Assembly: GCF_022458985.1 (NCBI RefSeq)
Contig: NC_061779.1
Span: forward strand, 17,157,001 to 17,221,000
Source: Mugil cephalus
Taxonomy: Eukaryota; Chordata; Actinopteri; Mugiliformes; Mugilidae
Length of the DNA: 64,000 nt
Direction: 5' to 3'
Shown here: positions 39,901 through 51,870 of the stretch, in pieces
How positions within the stretch are numbered: the stretch's first letter is position 1
Layout: each line of letters starts with the position of its first letter
Position numbers and translations under genes: made by a program
The notes under the pieces: generated by a model
Databases searched by the model: none
The model's input: the letters and a program-made list of their open reading frames with translations, nothing else
Told to the model about the DNA's origin: nothing

Positions 39901-42900
39901 GCTGAATCTACAGCCCTTCCTGTTATTTTAAACTAATGCTGAGAAACATATCTCTTGTGGAGATAAGATTTAGGGGAGTCTTATATTAGTGTGCATTTGT
40001 TTTCAGTAGAGTACTAGTGAAATAAGACCCATTTACCAAGTCAATAAACTGCAACTTTCTAGTGATCATGTGATTAATCTCATGAGCTGGGATAACAAAT
40101 CAGTCATTTTCCCAGGTACAGGGCACTGTATAACACATAACTGCAGTAATAAAATAAACAATAAAACAAGCAATTTGTCAGAAACCTTCAAAACTCTGTT
40201 AGTGAACATGCATGTAAAGTAGCTACAAACGAAATTAGCGCTAGCTTTTGTTTGCACCCTCTTTAGATGAAAGGTAAAAGGGTAAAAATGTTCAATCTTA
40301 TAAAACCTTTAAAAAAAATACAAACAAAACACTGGAATTGCCCACTTCTGTCATGAACAATAATACAGAGTCAGGCAATAACATGGTCCAGGTCGTGCTC
40401 ACCTTTGACAGCATAAGGAAATTTAATATCTTTTTGCTCTTAAGCTTAGCACGGTAGCTTATGAGTGTTTCATACCAGCGTTTAGCCACAAGAGGTCACT
40501 AAAAGATCTTTAATATACGGCTCCGAGTAAACTGAACTATCCAATGAAAAACAAAGAACCTATTTTCAAGTGGAGTCAGGATCTCTAGTTGAGGTTCTTC
40601 TACTTTCATAGTGCAGTTTTTTTTGTCAGGACAGCGAGAGCTAATGAAACTCATTACTGCCTGTCTATTATGGGAGGCCACGCTTCACAGCAAACTCTTC
40701 TGGCGTGAAGAAACCTACAAATAGAAGCAGCAGAAACTGTTAATGAAATTTTAATGTTAAACAGTCACCATCTCTCCTTTTCTTCTTCTTCTCACTGTCA
40801 GTCTTCAAAGCTGGTTTCTGCTCTCTCCTTCATGACTGCCAGCTGTCAACTCGCTGTGAACCGACCGCAAGACGTGCTCCTGCAGTGCCATCCAACAACC
40901 TCCTGCCACCCTCAGTTATATTTACAGGCATAACGTCAGCACCCGGAGTCCATGAACTGCTCTAAAGTGTGAGGTTGAGAATGAAGGCGCCTGACCACAC
41001 CGTATTAGCTGGTGAGAGAAGCGGCCTTAACTGACATTATAAAGTGTTTGAAAAATGTGATCGGGGGAACGATTTGCAACAAAGACAGAGGGGAAAGAAA
41101 AAGTGAAAAGGGGGGAAAAGGGAGAGGGCCCGGCAGCACAGAAGCTCCAGGCTGATAGCTGGGTCTGACAGCAGTTTATTCATTGACGAGGCTGGAATGA
41201 AGAAACAGGCAAAAAACCACCCAGGCTGAGAGTACGCTCTTGCTGAAAGAGAGGATTGTGGGGAAACTAACAAGTTTTCCCACAACAGAGATGGGAATAC
41301 ACTGTATAGGCCCACAGCTGGATCCTGGGCCTTTGCTCGTTTGGAGGTCTGCAGAATAGTCGAGAGTGGCATTAAGCAATGCTTGAGGAATGGCGGCATA
41401 AGAAAAAAGAAAAAAGAAAAAAAAAAGCTACTATGCGGTGGTCTCACCCAACAAATCAGCACCACATTGAACAGCAGGCTTGAGATACGTGTGGATGAAT
41501 AACATGTTAACTATATGAGCAAATACAATTTGGCAGCTCAGCAGACAACAATGGTGACACAGGAGTCAGGACAGTTAACGATTATGTTTTGTTTACATAT
41601 TTACTTCAAAGCTGTATGTATAGGAAATGCAAAAAGTTTTTTTTTTTCCTTCAGTGAATACTAGACTGACGGCTCGGCTCCAGCGACCCCCGCGGCCCCA
41701 TCGAGGATGAGTGGTAGTAGAAGATGAGATGAGATGAATACTAGTCTGTCCCTCTGACATGAAATTCAAATATCCCAAAAAGCACTGAATGAATTGCTGT
41801 TTGCAAATGTGTACATGCGAGCAGCAGGTTTAGCTTAGTTAAGCTCGGTGCATTTATTTTTCAGATTGAAAGGCGGCAACTTGAAGCCAAGAAATAATGT
41901 GTCACACAAAAATATGAACAGGGTAAATCATCGCTTTTCCCTTTTTTTTTATTTTGTTTTTGGATTATTTCCACAAAATGAGATAAAACACGCGAACAGA
42001 TGAGCGTTAGAAGTTCTTGTAGTTACAAAAGAATACCATTCTTCGGACTGTTTTTAAATGTTAAAAATTTAAAAACTAATTCTTAAACATATTTGTTAAG
42101 AAGCGGATCGGTCAACTCACGGCTCTGAGTTTGGCTCGGCCTGTTACAAAACTGACCATCCAGGAAATCCAGCGAGACCTGAGAAAAACAAACCTTTAAG
42201 GTGATTGATTTTTTGTGGGTATTTACTAAGTGCTAAGAAATCCGCAAGGGTGTCACGCAGGACATCACCGTTAAATGGAGGTGTTGTGATCCTCATCTGC
42301 TTCTCAAAAGAGAGTTCACCGAGTTTAATAAGACTGTAGCTCAGCGCAGGGGCAGGTCCCATCTCACAAGATTCACACACACAACACACTGGTCTACAGA
42401 GACCCCTCAGCGTCAGCCAAGCGGCCTGCGTTCCATCGGCTCGCTCTCCTCTGCTGCCCTGCAGGCTGAGCTTTGCCAGAGCACCGCATTGACTTACACA
42501 GCAGCCTCAGCAGGACTCAATAAAGCCCTGTGCCTCTTGTGTCATCCCTACCAGCTGTACACAAGGCCAGGAGTGTAGTGCCGTGTTTGTGTGCCGAGGG
42601 AGGCCTGTTTCATCTCCAGTGCCCGTGTCACAGCAGTGTCGTACGGGTAAAAACGTAAAAACATCCAGCTGTGTTGCGCATGGAAACCGAAGTAGACTTT
42701 CTGAGGATGAAACCGCAGCGGCTTGCAGCTTGTTTTTATCAAACAGCTCAACCCCACTGAAACAACCACCACACATCGACCGCACTCCGATGCAGTGTGC
42801 GGCGCGAACACCAGATGGCGGTTGTTGTCCAGGTAAAAGGTAGTGGATGGCCCATGGAAAAAAAAAAAAAAGAAAAAGAAAAAGTCTTGGTGTGATATAA

Positions 42901-42989
42901 CTGACAGGCAGGGAAGGGAAAGCTGGGTTTTATACAGATGCCACTTCAAGAGACTCAAAGATTAATTAGAAATGGATTGAAAATGACGA

Positions 42990-43165
42990 GCCATATTCGA
43001 AGCACTACAGACACCACTGAGGGCTCAGCGACACCTACAAAGGAAGATGCGGTCGCACAATAATCTGCGGCACCGCAGCGATTAATCACACTGCGGCCTG
43101 TCAATGTCAAACCCATCTGACCAAACGAGTCAAGTGCTATTGATCATGCCCGACTTGGGTTTCAC
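42990..43165. promoter_or_regulatory. Candidate non-coding regulatory island
   Basis: Complex balanced-composition sequence with homeodomain-type gcgattaatcac (43077-43088) and a doubled theme (gcggtcgcac, gcggcaccgc, tgcggcctg). It has no repeat or coding character. Conservation could not be tested. Confidence 0.25.
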
Positions 43166-43320
43166 TTGCACTCACACTTTATCAGATGGAGCTAATTGGG
43201 AACATATTCGGTCTGAGGTCCTGGGAGATGTGTCTGTCAGGAGTCACATTCCTGCTTCGATTCCCTGATAGCCTGTAGCGCCTGCAGTCTGGATGGAAGA
43301 CGAGCTGTGGGAGTAGAGTT

Positions 43321-43372
43321 TGGGGGTGGGGTTGTGTGTATGTGTGTGTGTGGGGGGATGGGGGGGGGTTGG
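43321..43372 (+). repeat. G-rich/GT tract with quadruplex potential
   Basis: Four or more G runs (ggggg, gggg, gggggg, ggggggggg) separated by a GT repeat in about 50 bases. Such tracts can fold into a G-quadruplex; the complementary strand gives a CA-rich frame with no meaning. Confidence 0.8.
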
Positions 43373-46300
43373 TATGGCAGCACATTCAGATCTGGATAGG
43401 TGAGTAATAAGCGTGCATCCCTTAACTCTCGCCGGGCATGTCCCTCTGACTGGATTAAATATGTGCTGAGGATTTATTAGGCAGAAAACCTCCGAGGCCC
43501 CAGAGAAACTCCACGACTGAGCCGCCGGCTTCTCCACTTTTCTCCTACCTTGTATTTTCCCCTCTATTTACCCCACACAATCTATTTCACCTATTTTCAT
43601 ATCTACCTTTCCATTTGAACTCCCAGCAGTTTTTCATTCATTCAAGCTTTCCTCCCCTTTCATTGTCCTCTCAGCCAGACATGTGTACACACGTGTGACG
43701 TGATGGATTCTCTGATTATTATGATGTCTGAGGCTTCGGCCTGGAGGCCTTCGTGGGCTGAGGGACTGTAGCTTTCAGATATAGTAGTCATATATATTTA
43801 GTCATTAAAATCATTAATAAAAAGCCATGTACTTTTACTTAACTTACTGCATTTTATTTATTTCAAATATATCTGTCAAGTCAGAAAATTAATAAAACAC
43901 AGGACTAAATTGAAGTGGAAGAATTAAGAGGCATGCAATGGAAATACTACAGAAAAGTACAAATTGTACTCAAATGACTAGTTAAATATTTTTAGGAAAT
44001 AGGACGATTTCTCTTAGGCTTTGTTTGAATGTTCAAAAACATCCTCCTACCAACTCTTCTAACAATCAGTAACAGCCATGCCACATCCAGGAGTCTCTGC
44101 CACCTCTGTTGCATCCAGCCGGAGTCATGTTGCTTGGGCTGACTAACTATCAGCTGACTGTAGTTTCATATTTACCATACAAATGAGAAGGTAATATCAA
44201 TCCTCTCTTCTACGTCTTGGTAAGAAAACAGATAGCAAGGTATCAAAATACCCCTTCATGTTAGAATGATCTGAATCAATGCGTTTTATTGTATTTACTG
44301 TCACGGTAATTTCAAAACTGACCTTTCTCGATGAATCTTTTGTTATACATCTGTTTTTGGCAATGCTTGGCACACATTTGCATCGCAGCCACATATACAG
44401 ACTTTCCCTTTTCAAACCTTATTATCCTAAGTAATATCTCTGTATTGATTTGATTGAGACATCCTACAGAGTCAATGTGACATTTATCGCGTCTGAAATT
44501 CTTCAGATCTGCAAAAATATGTGATGCGGGCATAGTAAATCTCTTTCTTTGGAGCCAAACCGTATGTTTTTTGCATATGTTTCTTTGACCATAAGTCTTT
44601 TTTTTTTTTTTTTTTCTAAAATGATCCCCATATGTTGAGCAGCGTTCCTGGCTCCTCTTGAGCCATCTACGCGTTGCACAAGAGGCTCCGTCCCAATATC
44701 TGCCTCAGATATGCCGAAGGGAAAGGGCTGCCACATTGGACAAGAGGCAATATTGTAGAATAATAAATATAGCTGCATGTCGAGACCACAAAACGTGGAT
44801 TAGAAACTATGATCACAGGGGCCGTGTGCTTTGTAACCTCCAAAACCTCGACTTGTTTTTCACGGATGAATAGTCAAGAAAATGAACCAGTGTTGTCTGA
44901 GGTTTTCAGTATGACCATGAGCGAGTAGCTACGCTCCTACAGGTCAAAGGTGAGGGTTTGCCTGAGCTGCAGGCAGAGAGAGTGGACTGTTATGAGTAAA
45001 CCTGTTGAATGAAGTAGAAAAATGATTTTCATAACTGAAAATCTCACATTACGTTTGTGATTTATTGTCTTTTGCATGTGAATACTTTTGGGTAATCTCG
45101 TAGTTATTAACATGTTTGTGATTGATTGCTGTGATTATCTTCCGTTTCAGGCAGCTACGTGCATATTCTCATTAAAACACCATCATACTAATATTTTACA
45201 TAGGCCAATTATTCCGGTGACAATATGCGACCTCTTGTTCAGACTTATTTCGATGAGCATAAAAACGACCTCCTGGTATAAATCTAAATCCGACACGCAC
45301 CTCCTTCTCATCAAACATCAGTGAGAAGCCAGGCCGTTACCAGGAAGCAGACCGTGGCAGTCAATTTCTCCTTCGAGCAATCAGCAATGGAAACTCCAAT
45401 TAAGGTGGTAAAGAGAGGTGGCTACTGCTTTTAAAAAATCACTGCAGATGTGCAGGTATGTGATCATGCGGCAAACCTTGGCTGCCCAGCGCCTGCAATT
45501 TCCGTCTCTAATTGGACTTCCCACGCAATGCCTGCTTCCAATCACCGCAGAGAGCCAGCGCAGGCAGGCAGCGGCAGGACGGTGGGCGGCAATTGGACAG
45601 ACTGTGTAGAACTTGAGGACAGGCTGCAAGGATTTTTAAATTACACACTTATTAGACATCGCTAGTGCTTTTGTCAGTGGTAAAAGAAGCCAAAATACTC
45701 CAGTTAAGTAAAAAGTCATGCAGTGAAAATTTTAGTCACGCAGTACAAAAGCGGAACAGCAACTCAGATGTACAGTAGGTGCGTGTGTTAAGCATTATTT
45801 TAATATCGTGCCTGGTCAAGATGTTGCTCCGTCTATTAAAATTCATGATATTTTATAAGATGATTGCAGTGATTAGTCAATTCAATAATTAATAACTACT
45901 CCACCTATGTGATGAATTATGAAGTGATTAAGATATTTTAAAGGAAAACGCAAAGCATTTGAAAGTTATGGTTTACTTTTAAAATGAAAATAAACTGGAT
46001 GTTTTAGAGATTTGTGGGCAGCCTAAATATAACATTTAATCATCCTATGATCAACATAGGGTGATTAGGACATAGAGATCTTTCATAGGTCAAATGACTA
46101 ATGAGAAAATAATCTTAGTCTAGTGGTAAGTATTTCTTCCAAATAAATGTTACAGAAAAAAGGTTATTGCTTCACTCCAAAATGTTGTGAAATAAAAATA
46201 TAAAGTAGCAGACAAGGAGAAACACCCACGTAAGGAGCAAATATCTTATTAACTCAAATATTTATCTAAGTAAATGTATGTTGTTACTTTCCACCACTGG

Positions 46301-46639
46301 CTCCCATCAATCAATATGGATCAAATGACCGAAAATGACACTTTTCCATATAGTCGGCGCACCGTGCTGATGCCACCCACCATAATATTCTCGACACCTG
46401 CTGTTACATCTTGCCTTAATCCTTAAATCCCGCAATGCCATCCCAAGTTAAGAATTTCTCTCTTTCCTCGGAGTTCTTCTCTTTCAGAGCCGCCTCACCT
46501 GGAACCAATCTGTAACACAATCAAAGTGTCCTAACATGAAAGCTCAGTTCCTTCCTTTGATAGTCCATTTCTCTCCACACTTGTTCTTTTCTCTTTTTCT
46601 CTGGTAGCGCTAACAGCCATGTCTGGAAAGAATTCAGTT

Positions 46640-46860
46640 TAAAGTAGAGACCCCGTCACTGAGGATTATGCAAATTTCCTTGAAACAATTCACTGGCACT
46701 CTGCTTTTTGCTTTAGCAGACAACAGAATGGGCCCTTTGTCTAAAAATAAGCTGTGCATAATGAACGCTAAGAGTCTTGTTTGTTGAGAAATTGAGAACA
46801 CTGGTGCGAAGGCCTCGAGAAATTAGAGGTAATAAAACATAACCAGGAGGACAAATAACT
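46640..46860. promoter_or_regulatory. Candidate non-coding regulatory island with octamer
   Basis: Dense sequence with an ATGCAAAT octamer (46668-46675), gggccctttgtc (HMG/Sox-TCF-like) and TAAT-type motifs. Looks like a conserved non-coding element by texture only. Confidence 0.25.
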
Positions 46861-47769
46861 CTCGCTGGCCATTCAAGTATCATTTACAAGTATAATCTAG
46901 GGTTTTAACATAACAACTGTTTAAAAGCTGGAAAGAAATGCTTTTTAATAAAAGTGGAAGCGTGAAAAAGCCGAAAACAAGAGTGCAATGTTACTTTATT
47001 CGGGATTTCTCTGTTTCCTCATCGCTGGATTGCACTCATCCATCCAAAGCGTTGATTGCAGCTTCTGGATGATGCTCACAGTTTGTTTGCTGCCTGCTCA
47101 TCATCCATTTCGGCTCCGCAGTGAGTGGAGGATCGCAGGGTGATTAAGCTCTAATAGCAGCCTTTTGAGAAGTCCGGTGGGATTTACTCCTGAGTCAACA
47201 TGCCAGACCCCATTTCCTCCTCACTCACTGCCGCCTCTCAACACCCTACCCACTCCAGCCACCGTAGATCCCCACATGGAACTTGTATAGGTTGAAAAAA
47301 CCTTGGAAGTGACCCTGCATAAGGTCTTAGATACACATGGGCAAGTGTGCCAAGAAATGTCTATTTCAGCCAAATATTAACGTATTAACTGCAGCTAAAA
47401 ACACATTTGAAGATTTTATTGATCACAGTAATTATAGTTAACCAGTTCCTGTTGATAATCCACGGAAGAAAGTTATTGTTTTATGATTTAATGCTTCACC
47501 ATACTTCAATATGTGCTTTAAATGGTGAATTGTTAATGTACACTGCACTTATATTTATAAGTTATAATTAGCTAATTAATTCATAAAGTAACACATGAAA
47601 AAAAACAAAAAAAGATTTTTCCCCCCACACAAAATCACCTAAATTCACAGGCTCATGAATCTCAAGAAATTTTCTTTGAGGGTAAATATGTAAAATATAT
47701 AAAGCAGTCGAAGTCTAGATATGTCAACTTGTGCTGTTAAAAGTCAGAAAAATAAATGAATAAATAATA

Positions 47770-47815
47770 ATATATGAAAATAATAACAATAATAATTGTT
47801 ATTATTTTCATATAT
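47770..47815. repeat. Perfect 21-base inverted repeat with 4-base loop
   Basis: Arms 47770-47790 and 47795-47815 are exact reverse complements around aata. The sequence is A/T-rich and flanked by AT repeats, so it is most likely a simple-sequence product able to extrude as a cruciform. Confidence 0.85.
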
Positions 47816-48884
47816 ATACTATATATATATAGATCCATAGGCTGTTTATGACAAACTCTGATCCCTCTGATATGGTGCAAAAGAAACACAATTCACTAGA
47901 CGACAAAAGATTTAATGATTGTTCAGTCAGAGACATCTGTGTCGCTGCTTTTTTCTGACAGTAGAGGATCTTCTGCCTTTTAAAATCAAAGGGAAAATGT
48001 CTTTGTTACGACATTGTCTTTTGCATACTGTTCTGGTTATTGCTAATTATTCCTGAGCTCTAAGACATCAGAAGTTTCATTTAGAGATGTTAAACAAATC
48101 TCACCACGTCCGTGAGTTTGTACTGCACGGACTGCAGGCGTTTGTATTAACAGAAAAACGAATGTTTGATCCAGGTCCACGGTGGTGCTTTCCCAAACTG
48201 AAGTTAAAGATTGGGACACATTTCACAGTGCTACCATTTCAGACATCTTGTTTTGAAACTTCCCACGAACAACAACACAGCACCCGTTATGCACCAGCCA
48301 GCTCGGTTCAGACAATGTACGCTGCTGCTCCATGTGACTTTAATTGAGTGATTAGGCGTAATTCAATAAGCAATCGAAGGGCAGTGCGCGTGAGTTTGAG
48401 GCGTAAAGCAAAAGAGCACTGGTGAGTGGCCCCTTTGTCCCTGACCCTCCATCATCGCTGCTACCTTTCAGGCTAAATCACGCGGCCTGATCGGCCTCTG
48501 GCCAGCACCCCTATGTGGACCCTTCCACTCTAATTTTCCCTGCCACCAATTTCAGGAACCACGCAGTTTACAGGTTTAGTGCTAGGGCTTGCCATGTCTT
48601 GTGTTTGCCATGTGAGCCACTATCTTTAGACAGGGATCAGCCCGCACAAAAACATCCCAATTATTGTCTGCGAGCAGAGTTTCCACAAATCTATGTATTG
48701 CGATACATCGAGTTTTGGGAATGTCTACCAGCAGTTAGCTCTGATAGGCCAACAGTGAGTCCAAAGGCAACGCACTACATATATCGACTTGAATGTTTTC
48801 AACAAGTGGAAGAAGAAAGCTTTAAATTCAAAAAACATCACACGATTGTGAAATTACTCTGAATCGTGACACAAATTATCCCCG

Positions 48885-49145
48885 CCTGAAATATTACCCC
48901 TGCATGTGGAGCCATTAGCCCCACGTTCACACAGCTGTTTACTGTCAATCATGCAAATTTGGCAGGAAATGGCTGGCATTATAATAAAGAAAATGAAGAC
49001 GTCCCATTCCAAAGCTTTACTATGATGCGCTAAAATAGTTCCATAAATTACTTCAAGTCTGCTAATTCTCAGAGTAAATCAAAGCCCCAAAGGAGCTGAT
49101 GTCTGTAAAATATGGCTCATTACTAAACTGAAGGGACGCGAGCCC
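48885..49145. promoter_or_regulatory. Candidate non-coding regulatory island with octamer
   Basis: Complex sequence including an ATGCAAAT octamer (48951-48958), an E-box cagctg and two well-structured blocks (around 48900-49010 and 49055-49140). No coding character or known repeat. Confidence 0.25.
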
Positions 49146-50929
49146 TCAGTGGGATTAGAAAGTCAAGGCTTGTTATAAAATATGAAAGAAAATGTTAATT
49201 TTAAATCCAGGACTGTAGAAATGTCAGAAAACTCTCGCCACCATTTGAGGAGCGGATTTGTGGAAGCAATCTTGGCAAATGTGTGTGTAGACAAGTGTAT
49301 TATCCAACATGTGTCTTCAATGCCTGATCAGCCCACATGCCAACTGTCATATTGTTAAAGATAGAGTGCACCCTCTCGGTTTGTGCCAAGACGGCCCATA
49401 GATTTACAGTAATACCCTGCGGCACAATAGCGGAGGCCTGCGGGGAAGCAAGAGGCCCTATTCTCAAGTTATATGTCGTAAAGCTTTGTTACTATAATTG
49501 TTACAGACTCCTGGATGCAATGATGACTACTGCGGCTGACTCAGATCACGTCTGAGCCCACAAATCAGAGTGAAGTCAGCTTCACATACTGAGAATGAGC
49601 AAAATGGACATATTTTGGAAACAATAAATGAATAGATATGCTGTAAATAAAATGGCACGCGATTTTACTTGAAAAATATGAAAAATACAACAAGGCGATC
49701 AATTGAGACGTTGGAAGTGTTTGCTAACACGTGTCCGTGGTTCCAACCAAAGTACGAGTCTTATTAGGTTATTCTCGCTGATCTATAATTTCTCAATGAG
49801 TTTTTCACAAATATTCAAACAAAGAAGTAACCGGACTGACCAGAGCAGTGCAACAAAAGAAAAACACGCGGCACTGTTTAAAGTGGCGGATGTGGAGGAA
49901 CGTTGACATGGGTCAGGCTGTGAACTAACATTTTCCTGCACTGGTTCTGCAGGGGTGAGGAGGGCTCCAAGACTCCGCAGCTGTTTGAAAGAGGACAAGG
50001 CAGTTGTTGAACAAGTGTCCTCCGAAATTAAGTGCAGGGAGCATGACTCTGATTAGATGCCATGTGAAAGAGCGTCTTTCTTGTCTCAATGAGAACATTC
50101 CTTACAATTAGGAGGATGAGTGCAGCTCTGTTTGCCTCTCGGAGGCGACCTTGTCTTTTGGGTCAGAGACTACCTGGGAGCCTGAGATGTGCGGGAGCCA
50201 TGTGACACATCTGCATGCTACTCTGCGGTGCCACCATTAACAGATGGCAGGTGAGGAACCTAATAGAGCTAAATCAGGTTATGAATCATAAAAGCTGAAA
50301 GATTACAGCAATTACAGCAAATACTGTTATTACTGATAATGCCCATATTCAAGAAGTCAAAGAGATAAAACTGCCAAAAACGCTTCTGGATTTTAATCTT
50401 TTGCTCTTTCATGACCACATAGCCTCGAATATGACTGGAGTCGGGGGTTCATGCTCAGCTGCAGAGCCAACCAAGAGCATAAACAGGAATGTCATTTGGT
50501 CAGGATATTTTATGGCACAACCACAAAACCAAATCCGGATATTGCCTCCTGGGACGCTGAGCATTCAGACACGCCAAACTCTGGCAGCGGGAGTGAGAGA
50601 AAGAATGTGATAAAAGGAGTGACAAAGGAAAAAAGTCATAGATAAAAAATGTAGAGAGGTTTCTTTACACATGGGAAGGGAAAAGAGAAGGAGGGTTTTT
50701 AGCAAGGCAACAGCCAAGAAAACGTGGAACCTAAAATGAATGTTCAATACAATGTCTGCAAGACTGGAAAATAGTGGAAAATGAAAACCCAATTTTATCA
50801 AGACAACCCATAGACTTAAGGGTTATTAGGTACCAAGCAGACAGTAGGCGTTTAGGGACGGCCTTTGTTGGGATGTCGGGTGAACCAATTTGTGTGGTGT
50901 GTTTGACACCGCTGGCAATAGTTGGACCC

Positions 50930-50997
50930 CACTCGGTTTGCATTTCATCTAACCGAGTGTGCTGAATAGTCTTACTCACCACTCAGTGGTGAGTAAG
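50930..50997. repeat. Two adjacent hairpins
   Basis: cactcggtt at 50930-50938 pairs with aaccgagtg at 50951-50959 (12-base loop). Immediately after, cttactcaccac at 50971-50982 pairs with gtggtgagtaag at 50986-50997 (3-base loop). No transposon ends or target duplication were identified. Confidence 0.8.
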
Positions 50998-51439
50998 ATC
51001 ACAAAAATCAGCTCTTCAAGCACACAATGAATGTTTCTTCTGGAACGAAGAAACTGTAGACCAACTCATCAGCATGATTCAGGGAAAGCCGGCTCTACAT
51101 GGTAGTCTGTTTATACACAGTCTGAGCTCTTCCTTTGTTAGTTTTTTAATGACAAACACAGTCTACTGCCACCTACCGATACTGGGACTTATTTCCTCTC
51201 ATGCAAATGTAGAAAATATTCGCTAGTTAGAAACTGGCTGTAAGTTTGAAACTTCTTGGCCCAGACACAAGCAACCTGAAGCAACGCCACAGTCAACCTT
51301 TGTTGCCTCTGGTTGATACAGTTTTCTTTAAACCATAATAAAGTGACACATCCCCTGATGAGCCATGCAAACATTGAGACCCTATAAAGATGGCAATGTC
51401 AGACTGTCTGGCCGTGAGAGCTTGGACAGCAGTGGCCAA

Positions 51440-51870
51440 ACAAGTGAAGTGGTTCATAATCCCCAGGGGATGAGTCCTAATGATGCCAATAAAACCCTGA
51501 CTTTTCCTGTGGCGTAACAAAATGCCTATTGAATCAATTACCATGACATTTTGCCCACGTGTTTTGAACATTCAAGATGACTTGCAATTACTTCTGACTT
51601 TTCTAGGACCATAATCAAGTCAAAGTGTTATTTTATCCAATACTGTGACCACACAAGACTTGTGGATACAAACTGCAAAATCAGCCTCAATCAAAGTGGT
51701 GCCTCGTATTAAGAAGCAACTAGTACGTACTAGTGCCAACAAGCAAAATGATGAAGATGATGAAGGTCTTAACAGCTAAATCTTAGCATGCTGACATTAG
51801 CATTAAACCTAAGATTGTATCAGAGTACCACCTCACAGAGCTGCTGTCTTAGCTGTGGACTTTTAGACCA
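51440..51870. repeat. High-copy percomorph interspersed repeat
   Basis: Wording typical of a very abundant spiny-finned-fish repeat: gttcataatccccaggggat, then cctgacttttcct, then agcatgctgacattagcatt, and the end cctcacagagctgctgtctt. The copy is decayed and its 5' edge may start earlier (near 51300). Class is not certain. Confidence 0.7.

Noticed and set aside
41037-41465. 142-codon minus-strand frame
   Set aside because: Low-complexity Phe/Ser-rich product read from A-rich sequence; no domain.
48515-48862. 115-codon frame in the gene-free region
   Set aside because: No recognised motif, no splice or promoter context.
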